64,000 nucleotides of DNA from Minicystis rosea (GTDB lineage: Bacteria; Myxococcota_A; Polyangia; Polyangiales; Polyangiaceae), in contig CP016211.1 of assembly GCA_001931535.1 (NCBI GenBank), positions 12,942,377 through 13,006,376 on the forward strand, in the 5' to 3' direction. How positions within the stretch are numbered: position 1 is the first letter of the stretch; each line of letters begins with the position of its first letter. A program made the position numbers and the translations under genes. Of the stretch, positions 1 to 8,291 are shown in pieces. A model generated the notes under the pieces. It was not told the DNA's origin, did not search any database, and saw only the letters and a list, made by a program, of their open reading frames with translations.

Positions 1-741
1 GAGCGGCAGCGTGGCAATCACCGAGGCCGCCGCGATCTCTCCCCAAGGCTCCTCGTGCTCGCCCGCGAAGAGGGTAATCGCCACGGGCACCGTGCGCGCC
101 TCCGGCGAGGACGTGAACGTGAGCGCATAAAGCAGCTCGTTGTACGAGAAGATGAAGACCAGAATGGCAGTCGTCGCCAGCGCCGGACCCGCGAGCGGGA
201 GGAAGACTTTGTGGAACGCCTGCAGCGGTGAGCAGCCGTCGATGCGCGCGGCGCGGTAGAGCTCGTCGGGGATCGAGCGGAAGAATCCGGTCAGGATCCA
301 GAGCGTCATGGGCAGCGCGAACGTGGTGTCCGTGAGGATGAGGCCGCCCAACCGATCGCGCAGGCCGAGCGCCCGAATGAGCAGATAAAGCGGGCTCACC
401 GTGGCCACGGGCGGAAACATGGAGACGAGCAGCGCCGCGCCCAGCATGAAGGTGCGACCGCGGATGGGCAGGCGGGCGAGCGCGAACGCCGCCGCCGCAC
501 CGAGCGCGAGGCAGAGCGCGGTGGTGGCCCCGGCGACGATGGCGCTGTTGAGCAGGACGCGCGCGAAGGGCCGGCCTTGGAAGACGGCGGTGTAGTTCTC
601 GAACGTGAGCGACGAGGGCAGATCGATGCGCGTGAGCTCGTCCGCCGGGCGGACCGAGGTGAGCATCTGCCAGAGAAAAGGCCCCACCGCGAACGTCGCC
701 GCCGCAATGATGCCGAAGACGAGGATGAGCCGCCGCGTCAC
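1..741 (-). CDS. Carbohydrate ABC transporter permease, MalG-type (partial, runs off the window)
   Basis: Inner-membrane permease of a sugar-type ABC importer. The frame is open from a GTG at 741 to the window edge (247 codons, no stop), so the C-terminus is missing. The N-terminus has a hydrophobic segment, and about residues 185-205 carry the EAA loop (RIDGCSPLQAFHKVFLPL) that docks the ATPase. The GTG overlaps the TGA of the upstream permease as GTGA, so the two are probably translationally coupled. Family assignment is by motif and context (binding protein - permease - permease order). The substrate cannot be told. The ATPase is not in the window; it may lie further downstream or be a shared MsmX/UgpC-type subunit. 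Confidence 0.9.
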   Translation of the reverse strand, partial: MTRRLILVFGIIAAATFAVGPFLWQMLTSVRPADELTRIDLPSSLTFENYTAVFQGRPFARVLLNSAIVAGATTALCLALGAAAAFALARLPIRGRTFMLGAALLVSMFPPVATVSPLYLLIRALGLRDRLGGLILTDTTFALPMTLWILTGFFRSIPDELYRAARIDGCSPLQAFHKVFLPLAGPALATTAILVFIFSYNELLYALTFTSSPEARTVPVAITLFAGEHEEPWGEIAAASVIATLPL

Positions 742-1625
742 GCGCTCGCTCCCGCGCCGCGCTCGCGGAGCAACCGGAGGTAACCGAGGCTGAGCGTGAG
801 GACGCACAGGAAGGTGACGACCGCGAGCGTCGAGCCATAGCCGAAGTCGCCGGATCGCATGAGGGTCTTGTAGGTGTAGATGGACAAGGTCTCCGTCGTG
901 TTCGCCGGCCCGCCGCCGGTGAGCACGTAGACCGCATCGAAGACGCGAAACGCGTCGAGCGTGCGGAACACGAGGCAGAGGGCGATCGTCGGCTTGAGGA
1001 GCGGGAGCGTGATGGAGCGGAACGAGCGCCACCAGGAGGCGCCGTCGATCTCGGCGGCGCGATAGAGATCGCCCGGGATGGTCTGTAGTCCGGCGAGCAG
1101 GAGCAGCGCCACGAAGGGCGTCGACTTCCACACGTCGACGAGGATGGCCGCGTGCATCGCCCAGCCGGGCGTGCCCAACCAATCGACGTCCTTGAGCGGC
1201 AACAGATGGGGAATGAGCCCGTAGCTCGGGTTGAACATCCAGGCCCAGAGGCGCGCGGCCACCACGGTGGGTATCGCCCAAGGCACGAGGATGGCGGCGC
1301 GGAGCAGGCCGCGAAAAGGTGCGTTTGCGTCGAGCAGGAGCGCGAAGGCGAGGCCGAGCGCGAGCTCGAGCGTCACCGAGACCGCGGAGAAATAAGCGGT
1401 GTTGCCGAGCGCCGTCCAAAAGCGTGGATCGCGGAGGAGGAAGGCGTAATTGGCGAAGCCCACGAAGGTCTGTTCGTGGAAGACGATCATCATCCGCGAC
1501 AGGCTCAGCCGGAAGGCGGCGGCGATCGGGAAGAGCGCCACGCCCGCGAGCACGATCGCGGCGGGGGCGAGCATCAGGAAGGCTTCGCGCGCGTCGCGCG
1601 ACGCGCCGGGACGGCGACCGTTCAC
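738..1625 (-). CDS. Carbohydrate ABC transporter permease, MalF/UgpA-type
   Basis: 295-residue inner-membrane permease, first of two in the operon. It has about six hydrophobic segments and an EAA loop near residues 195-215 (EIDGASWWRSFRSITLPL). I chose GTG 1625 because it overlaps the stop of the binding-protein gene in a GTGA arrangement; a longer in-frame reading upstream would run antiparallel through the binding protein gene and is not credible. It should form a heterodimer with the product of the downstream gene and move a sugar or sugar-like solute, but the solute is unknown. Confidence 0.92.
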   Translation of the reverse strand: MNGRRPGASRDAREAFLMLAPAAIVLAGVALFPIAAAFRLSLSRMMIVFHEQTFVGFANYAFLLRDPRFWTALGNTAYFSAVSVTLELALGLAFALLLDANAPFRGLLRAAILVPWAIPTVVAARLWAWMFNPSYGLIPHLLPLKDVDWLGTPGWAMHAAILVDVWKSTPFVALLLLAGLQTIPGDLYRAAEIDGASWWRSFRSITLPLLKPTIALCLVFRTLDAFRVFDAVYVLTGGGPANTTETLSIYTYKTLMRSGDFGYGSTLAVVTFLCVLTLSLGYLRLLRERGAGASA

Positions 1626-2893
1626 GAGGGGGCCTGCGTCAGGTGATCCACGAGCGCCTGCGCGCGGCGGAGCGCTTCGCCCGGTGGGCGCACGCCGGTG
1701 ATGGCCGCCGACATCTCCGATTGCAGCGTGTCCGAGAGGGCCGGGTAATACGGTGTCAGCGGCCGCGGCTTGGCCCGCTCGATGATCGGCAGGAGGCTCG
1801 CCGTCAGCGGCATGGCGCGGACGAGGCGAGGATCGAGGTACGGCGCGCGCCGCGGCGGGTTGCGGCCATAGGCGACGGCCATCTCCACGTTCGCATCCAA
1901 CGAGGTGAGGTGCGTGATGAGCGCGAGGGCAGCTTCGCGTTTGTAGGCAGGGGAGCGCGCGTTGAGCGCCAGCAGATAGCCACCCAGCGCGCCCGAGCCG
2001 TGACCACCTTTCTCCGAGGGCAAAGAGGAGATGGCGACTTTGCCGCGCACGGGCGATCCGGGCCGCTGGCTCTCGGCGTACGCATAAGGCCAGTTGCGCA
2101 TGAACACGCATTGGCCCTCTTGGAACACACGACGTGATTCCTCTTCCGCCATCGAGGTGACCGCGGCCGGCGAGACGCCGCGCGCGAGCGTGTCGCGGAG
2201 CCACGCGAGGCCGGCCCGCGCTTCGGGCGTGTCGAGCAGCACGCGCGTGCCATCCATGGTCGCGCCGCCGTGCCCCCAGATGGCTTCGTAGGCATTGCAC
2301 ACGAGGCCCTCGTATTGGCGGCCCTGCCACACGTAGCCCTGCGCGGCGCGCTTGTCCTTGAGGGCGCGCTCGGCCGACTCCATCAGATCGGCGTGCGTGA
2401 CGGGCGCGTTGGGACAGAGATCGACGCGCCGGTAGAGCAGGCCGACGTCGAGGTACCAAGGCACGGCGTAGGTGCGGCTCTGGAACAGCGCGGTCTCGGC
2501 GGCGGGCGCGAGGAAATTGCTGCGCACGGTGGCCGGGGGGAACGCGGCCGAGAGATCGGCGATCCACCCCGCGCGCGCGAGCTCCTGCGTCCACACGACG
2601 TCGACGATGAAGACGTCGAAGTCGCGCGCGCCGCCTTCGAGCGCCGTGAGGAAGAACTGATGCACCACGTCCGAAGCGCTCGGCAGCGCCTCCGTGATCA
2701 CGGTGACGCCAGGGTGTCGCTGCTCGAAGCGGGCGAGCAAGCCGCGGAAGGTCGCCGGGTCTCCCCAGAACGGTTGGTGCTTGAGCACGATCCGGATGGG
2801 CCCGCTCGGCGGCCGCTCGCTCTCGTGATCACGTCGCGAGCATCCGGCGAGCGCGAGGGCAGCGAGGGCAGCGAGGGTGCGGCGGCGGGTCAT
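1622..2893 (-). CDS. Extracellular sugar-binding lipoprotein of ABC importer
   Basis: 423-residue solute-binding protein of the family-1 (maltose/glycerol-phosphate) type. The ATG at 2893 gives a classic lipoprotein signal: Arg-rich start (MTRRR), hydrophobic run and lipobox LAGC with Cys18. The mature part shows the usual family pattern of hydrophobic strands and a motif such as LARFEQRHPGVTV near residue 55. The protein would deliver substrate to the two permeases encoded directly downstream, with which it overlaps by 4 nt. A longer start at 2995 adds a non-signal N-terminus and is rejected. Upstream on the same strand a perfect TTGACA lies at 2927-2932, but I see no good -10 partner. Confidence 0.92.
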   Translation of the reverse strand: MTRRRTLAALAALALAGCSRRDHESERPPSGPIRIVLKHQPFWGDPATFRGLLARFEQRHPGVTVITEALPSASDVVHQFFLTALEGGARDFDVFIVDVVWTQELARAGWIADLSAAFPPATVRSNFLAPAAETALFQSRTYAVPWYLDVGLLYRRVDLCPNAPVTHADLMESAERALKDKRAAQGYVWQGRQYEGLVCNAYEAIWGHGGATMDGTRVLLDTPEARAGLAWLRDTLARGVSPAAVTSMAEEESRRVFQEGQCVFMRNWPYAYAESQRPGSPVRGKVAISSLPSEKGGHGSGALGGYLLALNARSPAYKREAALALITHLTSLDANVEMAVAYGRNPPRRAPYLDPRLVRAMPLTASLLPIIERAKPRPLTPYYPALSDTLQSEMSAAITGVRPPGEALRRAQALVDHLTQAPS

Positions 2894-3209
2894 GGGAGGC
2901 CGAACGGCAGCATCCGGTACCAGGTGTGTCAACCGAGCGGACGAAGGCGATCCGCAGCGTTCAGCGGGCGATCGTGCAAATTTGTTTGTGCTCAAACCAA
3001 TTGGCGAGCCCGTGCGACGGGCATGCCGAGCGACGAGGCGGCGCCGGCTGGGAGCCCAGGTGCGCGCGGGCGATCCGCCGTGGATGGAGCGTGCCTTCGC
3101 GTCGAAGGCGGCGGCGCGAGGGATCGCGGGCGAATGGATGCGCGTTCCGAGCTTCGTGAAGCACGTGTGACGACGACGAGCCCGCTCGCTCGCGAGGGGT
3201 GGTTTCTTT
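2894..3209. other. Intergenic region between divergent ABC operon and PhnD-like gene
   Basis: No gene recognised. It holds an unusually AT-rich stretch at about 2975-3002 (with TTTG and CAAA half-sites) and the TTGACA hexamer noted for the ABC operon; either could be part of a regulator or promoter site. Open frames here have no initiation signal and look like chance frames. Confidence 0.4.
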
Positions 3210-3215
3210 TACAAT
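3210..3215 (+). promoter_or_regulatory. Candidate -10 box (TACAAT) of a leaderless transcript
   Basis: TACAAT ends 6 nt before the GTG at 3222, so transcription would begin at or very near the start codon. The surrounding TTTCTTTTACAAT is the most AT-rich piece nearby. There is no Shine-Dalgarno sequence. The same spacing occurs at several other genes in this window (see findings). No convincing -35 is visible. Confidence 0.5.
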
Positions 3216-3221
3216 CGGTTC

Positions 3222-4037
3222 GTGGCGATCACGTTCGTCCTGCCTCCATCATTGGGCTCGGCCAAGGCGACCGCGCGGGCCGAGCTGATCGAGGCAGCGC
3301 TCGCGCGCACGCTCGACGAGCCGGCCACCGTCCTCGTGGCCGAGAGCTATGCCGAGCTCGAAGAGCGGGCCGCGAGCCGCGACGTGGCCTTGGTTTGGGC
3401 GCCTGCGGCCGTGTGCGCGAAGCTCGCGGCGGCGCGGGCGGTCTTCACCATCGTGCGCGCGGGGCGACCCACGTATCGCTCGGCGCTCGTCGCGCTCCAC
3501 GAGCGGGCCCTCGGTCTCGACAAGCTCACGGGCCTCTCGGCTGCTTGGGTCGATCCGCTCTCGGCGGGCGGCTACCTGCTCGTCGCGGCCCTGCTGCGCG
3601 AGCGCGGGCTCGATCCCGATCGCATCTTCGCTTCGCAGCTCTTCGCCGGCTCGCATCGTGCGGCCGTCGAGGCCGTGCTTCATGGCACCGCCGACGTGGC
3701 CGCGGTCTCCATCGTCTCCCCGGACGATGCCGCCGTCGCGGAGATGATGCGCTGGTATGCGGGGCCGGCCGGCGATCGGCTCACGCCTCTCGCCATCACC
3801 GACGAGTGTCCGAACGACGCGGTGGTGATCACGAACGCGCTCGCCGAGGACGAGGCGGCGCGTCTCGCCGAGAAGCTCGTGCCCGCGACGCCCAACGCCC
3901 GCGCCCGCTCGCGGCTCCTCTCGGCCCTCGAAGCCGAGGACCTCGTCCCCTCCGACCTCGGTACCTATCGCAAGCTCCGCGGCGCGCTCCTCCGCCCGGA
4001 GGCCACGCGCCGCACGTGGCCGCCGCGATCGCGGTAA
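3222..4037 (+). CDS. PhnD-like phosphate/phosphonate-binding protein without signal peptide
   Basis: 271-residue protein resembling the periplasmic phosphonate-binding fold (PhnD family): an N-terminal strand ITFVLPPSLG, a middle segment GLSAAWVDPLSAGGYLLVAALL and the pattern FAGSHRAAVEAVLHGTADVAAVS are typical of this family's ligand cleft. It starts directly with the first beta-strand, so no signal peptide or lipobox is present and no transporter genes are adjacent. It may act as a cytoplasmic or orphan sensor; that is inference. The GTG start is set by the -10 box 6 nt upstream. The stop codon is followed at once by a conserved hairpin repeat. Confidence 0.75.
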   Translation: MAITFVLPPSLGSAKATARAELIEAALARTLDEPATVLVAESYAELEERAASRDVALVWAPAAVCAKLAAARAVFTIVRAGRPTYRSALVALHERALGLDKLTGLSAAWVDPLSAGGYLLVAALLRERGLDPDRIFASQLFAGSHRAAVEAVLHGTADVAAVSIVSPDDAAVAEMMRWYAGPAGDRLTPLAITDECPNDAVVITNALAEDEAARLAEKLVPATPNARARSRLLSALEAEDLVPSDLGTYRKLRGALLRPEATRRTWPPRSR

Positions 4038-4078
4038 GTCCCGGGAAGGGGCTGCGCGCCCTTTCCCTCCACGGGCAC
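4038..4078 (+). repeat. Hairpin repeat, family 2, at the stop codon (terminator-like)
   Basis: It begins right after the TAA of the PhnD-like gene: GTCCCGGGAAGGGGC, loop TGCGC, GCCCTTTCCC, then TCCACGGGCA. The same sequence, nearly base for base, follows the prs stop codon at 47032-47068 on the other strand. The 10-bp stem has a single G-T mismatch. It probably serves as a terminator or 3' end stabiliser. Confidence 0.7.
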
Positions 4079-4403
4079 CGGCCCAGGCGGGCTCGCAAGC
4101 GAGCCCTGGACCCGTGGAGCCTCCCATACCTCGAACCACCCGAGCCTGCTTCGGCGTCGCGCCGCTTCGGGCTTGGCGTCAACTTTTCCGGTCAGCTTCT
4201 GATTCGCCATCTCGACAGCGCGCCTCCTCGATTGGAGTCCACGGGGGTAGGCCGGGGCGATGATTGCATGCGGTGAATGTGCGCAAAAACCGGCGCCGCG
4301 ACGATTGTCATACTCACGGGGGGCCGCAGATCGCGTGATAGAAGACTCGCGCGCGCCCCACTCACCTTGCTTTGAGGGCGCCGACTTTCCGGAAGGACTG
4401 CGC

Positions 4404-4895
4404 ATGGATGGAGAGCTCCAGATCCATTTCGAGGAGAGGGACTTCACCGTAGCGACCTTCCAGAGCTTATTGATCGCGTGCTTTCGCGGCGCGATGACGA
4501 GCGAGCGCCTCAAGCACACGCAGACGGCGCATCGGCTCTTGGCGCGGAAGCATCCCAAGGGCTTTGCGGTGGTGGGCATCATCGGCGAAGAGGTGCCCGT
4601 CGCCATGCCCGCCGACGTGCGCGCCCTGGCGACCGCCATCACCAAGGAGTTCCGGCCCAACTACTACGCGCTCTGCGAGGTGGTGGTCGGCTCCGGCTTT
4701 CGCGCGGCCACCCTGCGCAGCATCGTCTCCGGGATCCGGATGGTCGCGCGCACCACCTGCCCGGCGCAGGTCTTCGCCGAGACCGGCCCGTGCGCGCGCT
4801 GGCTCGGGCCGCACATGACGCAGGCCATCGGCGCGCCCATCGACGCCGCCGCCTTGGAGAAGGCGGTCGAACGCGCCCGCGTCGGCGCCGGTTGA
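4404..4895 (+). CDS. Uncharacterised myxobacterial protein, possibly STAS-like
   Basis: 163-residue cytoplasmic protein. The ATG at 4404 has GGAAGG at 4391-4396, 7 nt upstream, which decides the start over a longer frame beginning at 4260. Alternating hydrophobic strands and amphipathic helices (GFAVVGIIGEE; ALCEVVVGSGF; SIVSGIRMVARTT) resemble a STAS/SpoIIAA fold, like the protein at 23417, but I see no conserved phosphorylatable serine. The function is unknown. It stands alone between the PhnD-like gene and a convergent ferritin-like gene. Confidence 0.7.
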   Translation: MDGELQIHFEERDFTVATFQSLLIACFRGAMTSERLKHTQTAHRLLARKHPKGFAVVGIIGEEVPVAMPADVRALATAITKEFRPNYYALCEVVVGSGFRAATLRSIVSGIRMVARTTCPAQVFAETGPCARWLGPHMTQAIGAPIDAAALEKAVERARVGAG

Positions 4896-4969
4896 GCCTG
4901 CGCTGAAGCGCCACTCGAGATGAGATCGATCGAAAGAGCGGCCGCGTAGCCGCTTCGTCGATCACATCT

Positions 4970-6127
4970 TCAAGCGAGCCCGAGACGATCGATGAAGCGC
5001 TGCACGAGCTCTGCGTGCACGTGCGGTGAAGGCCGGCCGACCGCGGTGTCCACCGTGGTCGCGGGGACGCAGCGGCGCAGCGCGCGGACCGCACGCGCGC
5101 GCGCGGCCGCGACACGCGCGCGCTCACGCGGGGTGAGCCGATCTTCGATCCACGACGAGACGGCCCACGAAAGCGCGGCGTGGCGTGCCTCGTCCGCGGC
5201 GATGCGCGCGAACGTGCGGCGCATGGCCTCGTCGGGGGCATGCGCCGCTTGGTAGGCCACGAGGAGCGCGCCGAACGCCTCGTGAATGCAGCCTTCGACG
5301 GCGTTCTCGCGCGCGATCGCCGCGAGCGATCGGGGCGCGCCCCGGCGCACGCGCACCTGCGGGATCGCGGTCCCGCGCGCGTGGGCGAGCCGAGCCATGG
5401 CGCGCGCGTGGCGCACCTCGTCGCGGGCCGATCGCGCGGCCGCCCGCACCAGCGCGGCGGGGGCGTCATGCGCTGCGAGCTCGTCGCCGAGGCGCGCGAA
5501 GGCGTGCACCGATGCAGCCTCGGCGTGGCTCATGCGCGCGAAATAGGCGCCCGTCGCCGAGCGCGCGTCGATCGCCCGCGGGCGCACGAGCCCTTGGGGA
5601 CGCCGCCCGCCGCCGAGGCACTCGGGGCAGAGGATGTGCACCTCGCCTTCGGGCCCGGGCGCGAACGCGTCGGCGAGGCAGCCATAACCTTCCTGCACCG
5701 TGCATCCGAGCGGAATGTTCGGCGTCGAGTAGAGCGCGCAACCCACCACCGTGAGCCCTTGGCTCAAGCCGCAGGGCAGCTCGTAGATGCACCCCGGCTC
5801 GCCGGGGATCCCCGAGTCGAAGACGGTGATCTTCATCATGCAGTCCTTGCCCGGCGCGTCTTCGGACGTGGCGTCGAGGTCGGGCAGGGCGTCGGATCCC
5901 GCGTCCGCGTCGGCGGTCGCGGCGTCCTCGGTGCTCGCTTCCGGGCTCGGGCCGGCGTCGGGCGGGCCATCCATCGGCGCCGGATCGCTGCACGCCTGCG
6001 CGGCCATCGCGGGCGCGAGCGCCGCGAGGATCGCCGTGAATGCATGGCGCAAACGCCGCTCGGCGCGGCGGAGGCTCGGATCGGAGTCGGTCGTGGAGCG
6101 TGGGGCGGATGACGTCTCGATGCGCAT
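4970..6127 (-). CDS. Exported ferritin-like di-iron domain protein
   Basis: 385 residues. The N-terminal 45 form a hydrophobic export signal ending at AAQAC, a weak lipobox. A Pro/Ala/Asp-rich linker follows to about residue 95, then a Cys-rich segment (about 95-170, eight or more Cys, which could bind metal or form disulfides). The C-terminal part, from about 195, is a helical ferritin-like domain with two ExxxH-type metal motifs: DEVRHA and DEARHA, each preceded by a Glu-containing helix. Such domains bind iron and can act as oxidases or in metal storage. It probably sits outside the cytoplasm, anchored at the membrane. No operon partner. The exact chemistry is unknown. Confidence 0.75.
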   Translation of the reverse strand: MRIETSSAPRSTTDSDPSLRRAERRLRHAFTAILAALAPAMAAQACSDPAPMDGPPDAGPSPEASTEDAATADADAGSDALPDLDATSEDAPGKDCMMKITVFDSGIPGEPGCIYELPCGLSQGLTVVGCALYSTPNIPLGCTVQEGYGCLADAFAPGPEGEVHILCPECLGGGRRPQGLVRPRAIDARSATGAYFARMSHAEAASVHAFARLGDELAAHDAPAALVRAAARSARDEVRHARAMARLAHARGTAIPQVRVRRGAPRSLAAIARENAVEGCIHEAFGALLVAYQAAHAPDEAMRRTFARIAADEARHAALSWAVSSWIEDRLTPRERARVAAARARAVRALRRCVPATTVDTAVGRPSPHVHAELVQRFIDRLGLA

Positions 6128-6179
6128 GGATGCAGCGGCCCTGCGGGTCTCCGGAGGCTCTCACGGATCACCGCCTCCT

Positions 6180-6321
6180 TCCAGAGGCCCCATCGTGATC
6201 AGCGCCGGCTCGCTTGCGGCCCCATCGTGATCAGCGCCGGTTCGTTCGCGGCCTCATCGTGATCAGCGCCGGCTCGTCCGGCGCGGGGTTTGGGGCCGCT
6301 TGCGGCCCCATCGTGACGTGA
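6180..6321 (-). repeat. Two-hairpin repeat, family 1, about three units downstream of kinase
   Basis: On the minus strand the kinase stop TGA merges with TGATCACG, followed by CACGATGGGGCCGC AA GCGGCCCC, the spacer AAACCCC and GCGCCGG ACGA GCCGGCGC, then two shorter, diverged units ending near 6180. The first unit is complete; the other two lack parts of the first hairpin. Orientation is sense with respect to the kinase gene that ends at 6322. Confidence 0.85.
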
Positions 6322-7782
6322 TCAAGCGCTGCGGCGCACCGACGAGGCCGCGTCGTAGGTCATCGGCTCCGGCGCGATGCGCACCAACGCACCGGGGCCC
6401 TCCGTCACGATGAGCCCCGGAATCCCTTCGATCGCCGCGCGGGTGCCGCACAGCTCCGCGATGGGCTCGCGTGGAGCCCAGCGATCCACGCGGAGCAGCT
6501 CGCCGCCGATCACCTCCGGCTCGGAGGTCGTGCGCGCCATCACCTCGCCCGCGTGCACGCACACGTTCACGTGGATGCGCGCGTCCGCGCCGGGCCGCGC
6601 GTCGAGCGCACGGCGCAGGGCCACGGCGATTTCGATGGCCTCCGCGCGCTCGAGCGTGGCGCGGATCGGCGATGAGTGCGCGAAGCGCACGCCGAGGAGC
6701 TGCGTCCCGGTCTCCAGCGCCATCACGAAATCACGCGAGCGCAGCGCCTCGTCGCCGATGTCGAGGATCGCGCCGATGTCGTCGCTCATGGCCTCGTCGA
6801 CGTCGTCGGCCTCGGTGCGCATGCGGATCTCCACGAGCACGGCCACGCCGCGCGTGGGCGCGTGCGATTCGCTCGCGCGCGGGCGCTCCTCGCCGGCGGC
6901 CTCGCGCAGCGCCGCGAGGAACTCGGCGACGGTGGGGTAGCGCCGCTCGCGTCGCTTCTCCATGCAGCGGAGCACGATGGCGTCGAGCGCGGGCGGGAGC
7001 GGCACGCGCTCGCTCGGGCGCGGCGCCGGCTCTTCGAGGTGTTGATGCGCGAGCGCCACCGGGCTCCGCGCGTCGAACGGGTGCCGGCCCGTGAGCAGGC
7101 GATAGAGCAGGACGCCCAGCGCATAGACGTCCGTCCGCGCATCCAACGCTTCGCCGAGGAACTGCTCCGGCGCCATGATGGTGAGCGTCCCAATCTGCCG
7201 CCCCTCCGAGGTCAGCCCGCTCTCGGTCTGGGCGGAGAGCAGCTTGGCGATGCCGAAGTCGAGGAGCTTCACCCTCTGGCCTTCGCCTTCCGCCACCATG
7301 ATGTTGCTCGCTTTGACGTCGCGATGAATCACCCCGGCCGCGTGCGCCGCCGAGAGCGCTGCGCACACCGGCTCGAGCAACGCCCGCGCCTCGTCCGGCG
7401 GCAGGCGCCCGCGCTCCTGGAGGATCTGCCCGAGCGTCCGGCCGGACACGTATTCCATCGTGTAATAAGGCCGGCCATCGGGGAGCGCGCCGACGTCGTA
7501 AATCTCGATGATGCTGGGGTGCGCGAGGAGGTTCACCACGGAGACCTCGCGGGCGAAGCGCTCCACCATCTTGGGCTGCGCGGCGAGCGACGCGTGGAGC
7601 ACCTTCACCGCCGCCTCGCGGCTCATCGATCGATGCTGAGCGCGATAGACGGATCCGCACCCGCCGCGGGCCACGAGCGCCGTGACGACGTATTCGCCCG
7701 CGCGCGAGCCCGGCGCCAATGCGCCTTTCGACAACAGCACCTCTTGCTCGGAGTACGAGCGGGTCACCTCGGAATGCGCCAT
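6322..7782 (-). CDS. Ser/Thr protein kinase with C-terminal cyclase-like domain
   Basis: 486 residues. The ATG at 7782 follows a run of GGGGGG about 10 nt upstream. The kinase domain spans about 30-290: glycine loop ARGGCGSV, lysine AAVKVL, catalytic loop HRDVKASN, DFG and the activation-segment motif APEQ. From about 315 a second domain carries HVNVCVHAGEVM and IGGELLRVDRWAP, which resembles a class III adenylate/guanylate cyclase domain but lacks clear metal-binding Asp residues, so it is probably a degenerate regulatory or binding domain. It is divergently placed from a second kinase across a palindrome. The domain naming of the C-terminus is tentative; the kinase call is firm. Confidence 0.92.
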   Translation of the reverse strand: MAHSEVTRSYSEQEVLLSKGALAPGSRAGEYVVTALVARGGCGSVYRAQHRSMSREAAVKVLHASLAAQPKMVERFAREVSVVNLLAHPSIIEIYDVGALPDGRPYYTMEYVSGRTLGQILQERGRLPPDEARALLEPVCAALSAAHAAGVIHRDVKASNIMVAEGEGQRVKLLDFGIAKLLSAQTESGLTSEGRQIGTLTIMAPEQFLGEALDARTDVYALGVLLYRLLTGRHPFDARSPVALAHQHLEEPAPRPSERVPLPPALDAIVLRCMEKRRERRYPTVAEFLAALREAAGEERPRASESHAPTRGVAVLVEIRMRTEADDVDEAMSDDIGAILDIGDEALRSRDFVMALETGTQLLGVRFAHSSPIRATLERAEAIEIAVALRRALDARPGADARIHVNVCVHAGEVMARTTSEPEVIGGELLRVDRWAPREPIAELCGTRAAIEGIPGLIVTEGPGALVRIAPEPMTYDAASSVRRSA

Positions 7783-7860
7783 CGTTTCATTTCCCCCCAG
7801 CGAGGCGCCTTCGGGCGCGCCTCGCCGCCTCCGCTTCCGCGCGGCCCGAGTCAGGGCCAA

Positions 7861-7902
7861 CCATTTCGATGGAGATTGCTGTTCGAGACGAGATCGAAAT
7901 GG
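7861..7902. promoter_or_regulatory. Palindrome between two divergent kinase genes
   Basis: CCATTTCGAT at 7861-7870 is repeated as ATCGAAATGG at 7893-7902, a perfect 10-bp inverted repeat with a 22-bp spacer; GGCC flanks both arms within 2-4 nt. It is the most AT-rich element of the 500-bp intergenic region (7783-8291), which otherwise shows no gene. It may be an operator shared by both kinases. Confidence 0.45.
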
Positions 7903-8291
7903 TCGTGGCCCGCCCCGTCGTGTCGATCGGCCTCCCTCGAAATCACCATGGATCCCCGGTCGGCACGCCTCTTCGGCAGGACGCCCGTGTCGTGCTTTCT
8001 ATCTTGTCCCCCAGCCGCGAAGATCGGAGGCGCCGACCCTCGTAGCCAAAGCCCCATCGGGAAGGTGACATGGGCCGAGACGCAGCGTCAAGGATCGGCG
8101 GCAAAAGCCGCTCATCTTCCCTGTGCGCACATTCCCCGCCTGGTCATGCGATGAACCGGCACCTCGGGAAAACACCTTGCTTCGGGCCGAATTTCTAGGG
8201 GCGAGCCCGATGCGCGAAAAGGCACTTCCCGTCTCTCACGTAACGACGATTCATGTCTATCGGCGCAAGGGTCTCGGCCGGAGAGGAGATC

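Noticed and set aside
2927..2932. TTGACA as -35 of the ABC operon
   Set aside because: Perfect hexamer, but no -10 at 15-19 bp on that strand, so no promoter is claimed.
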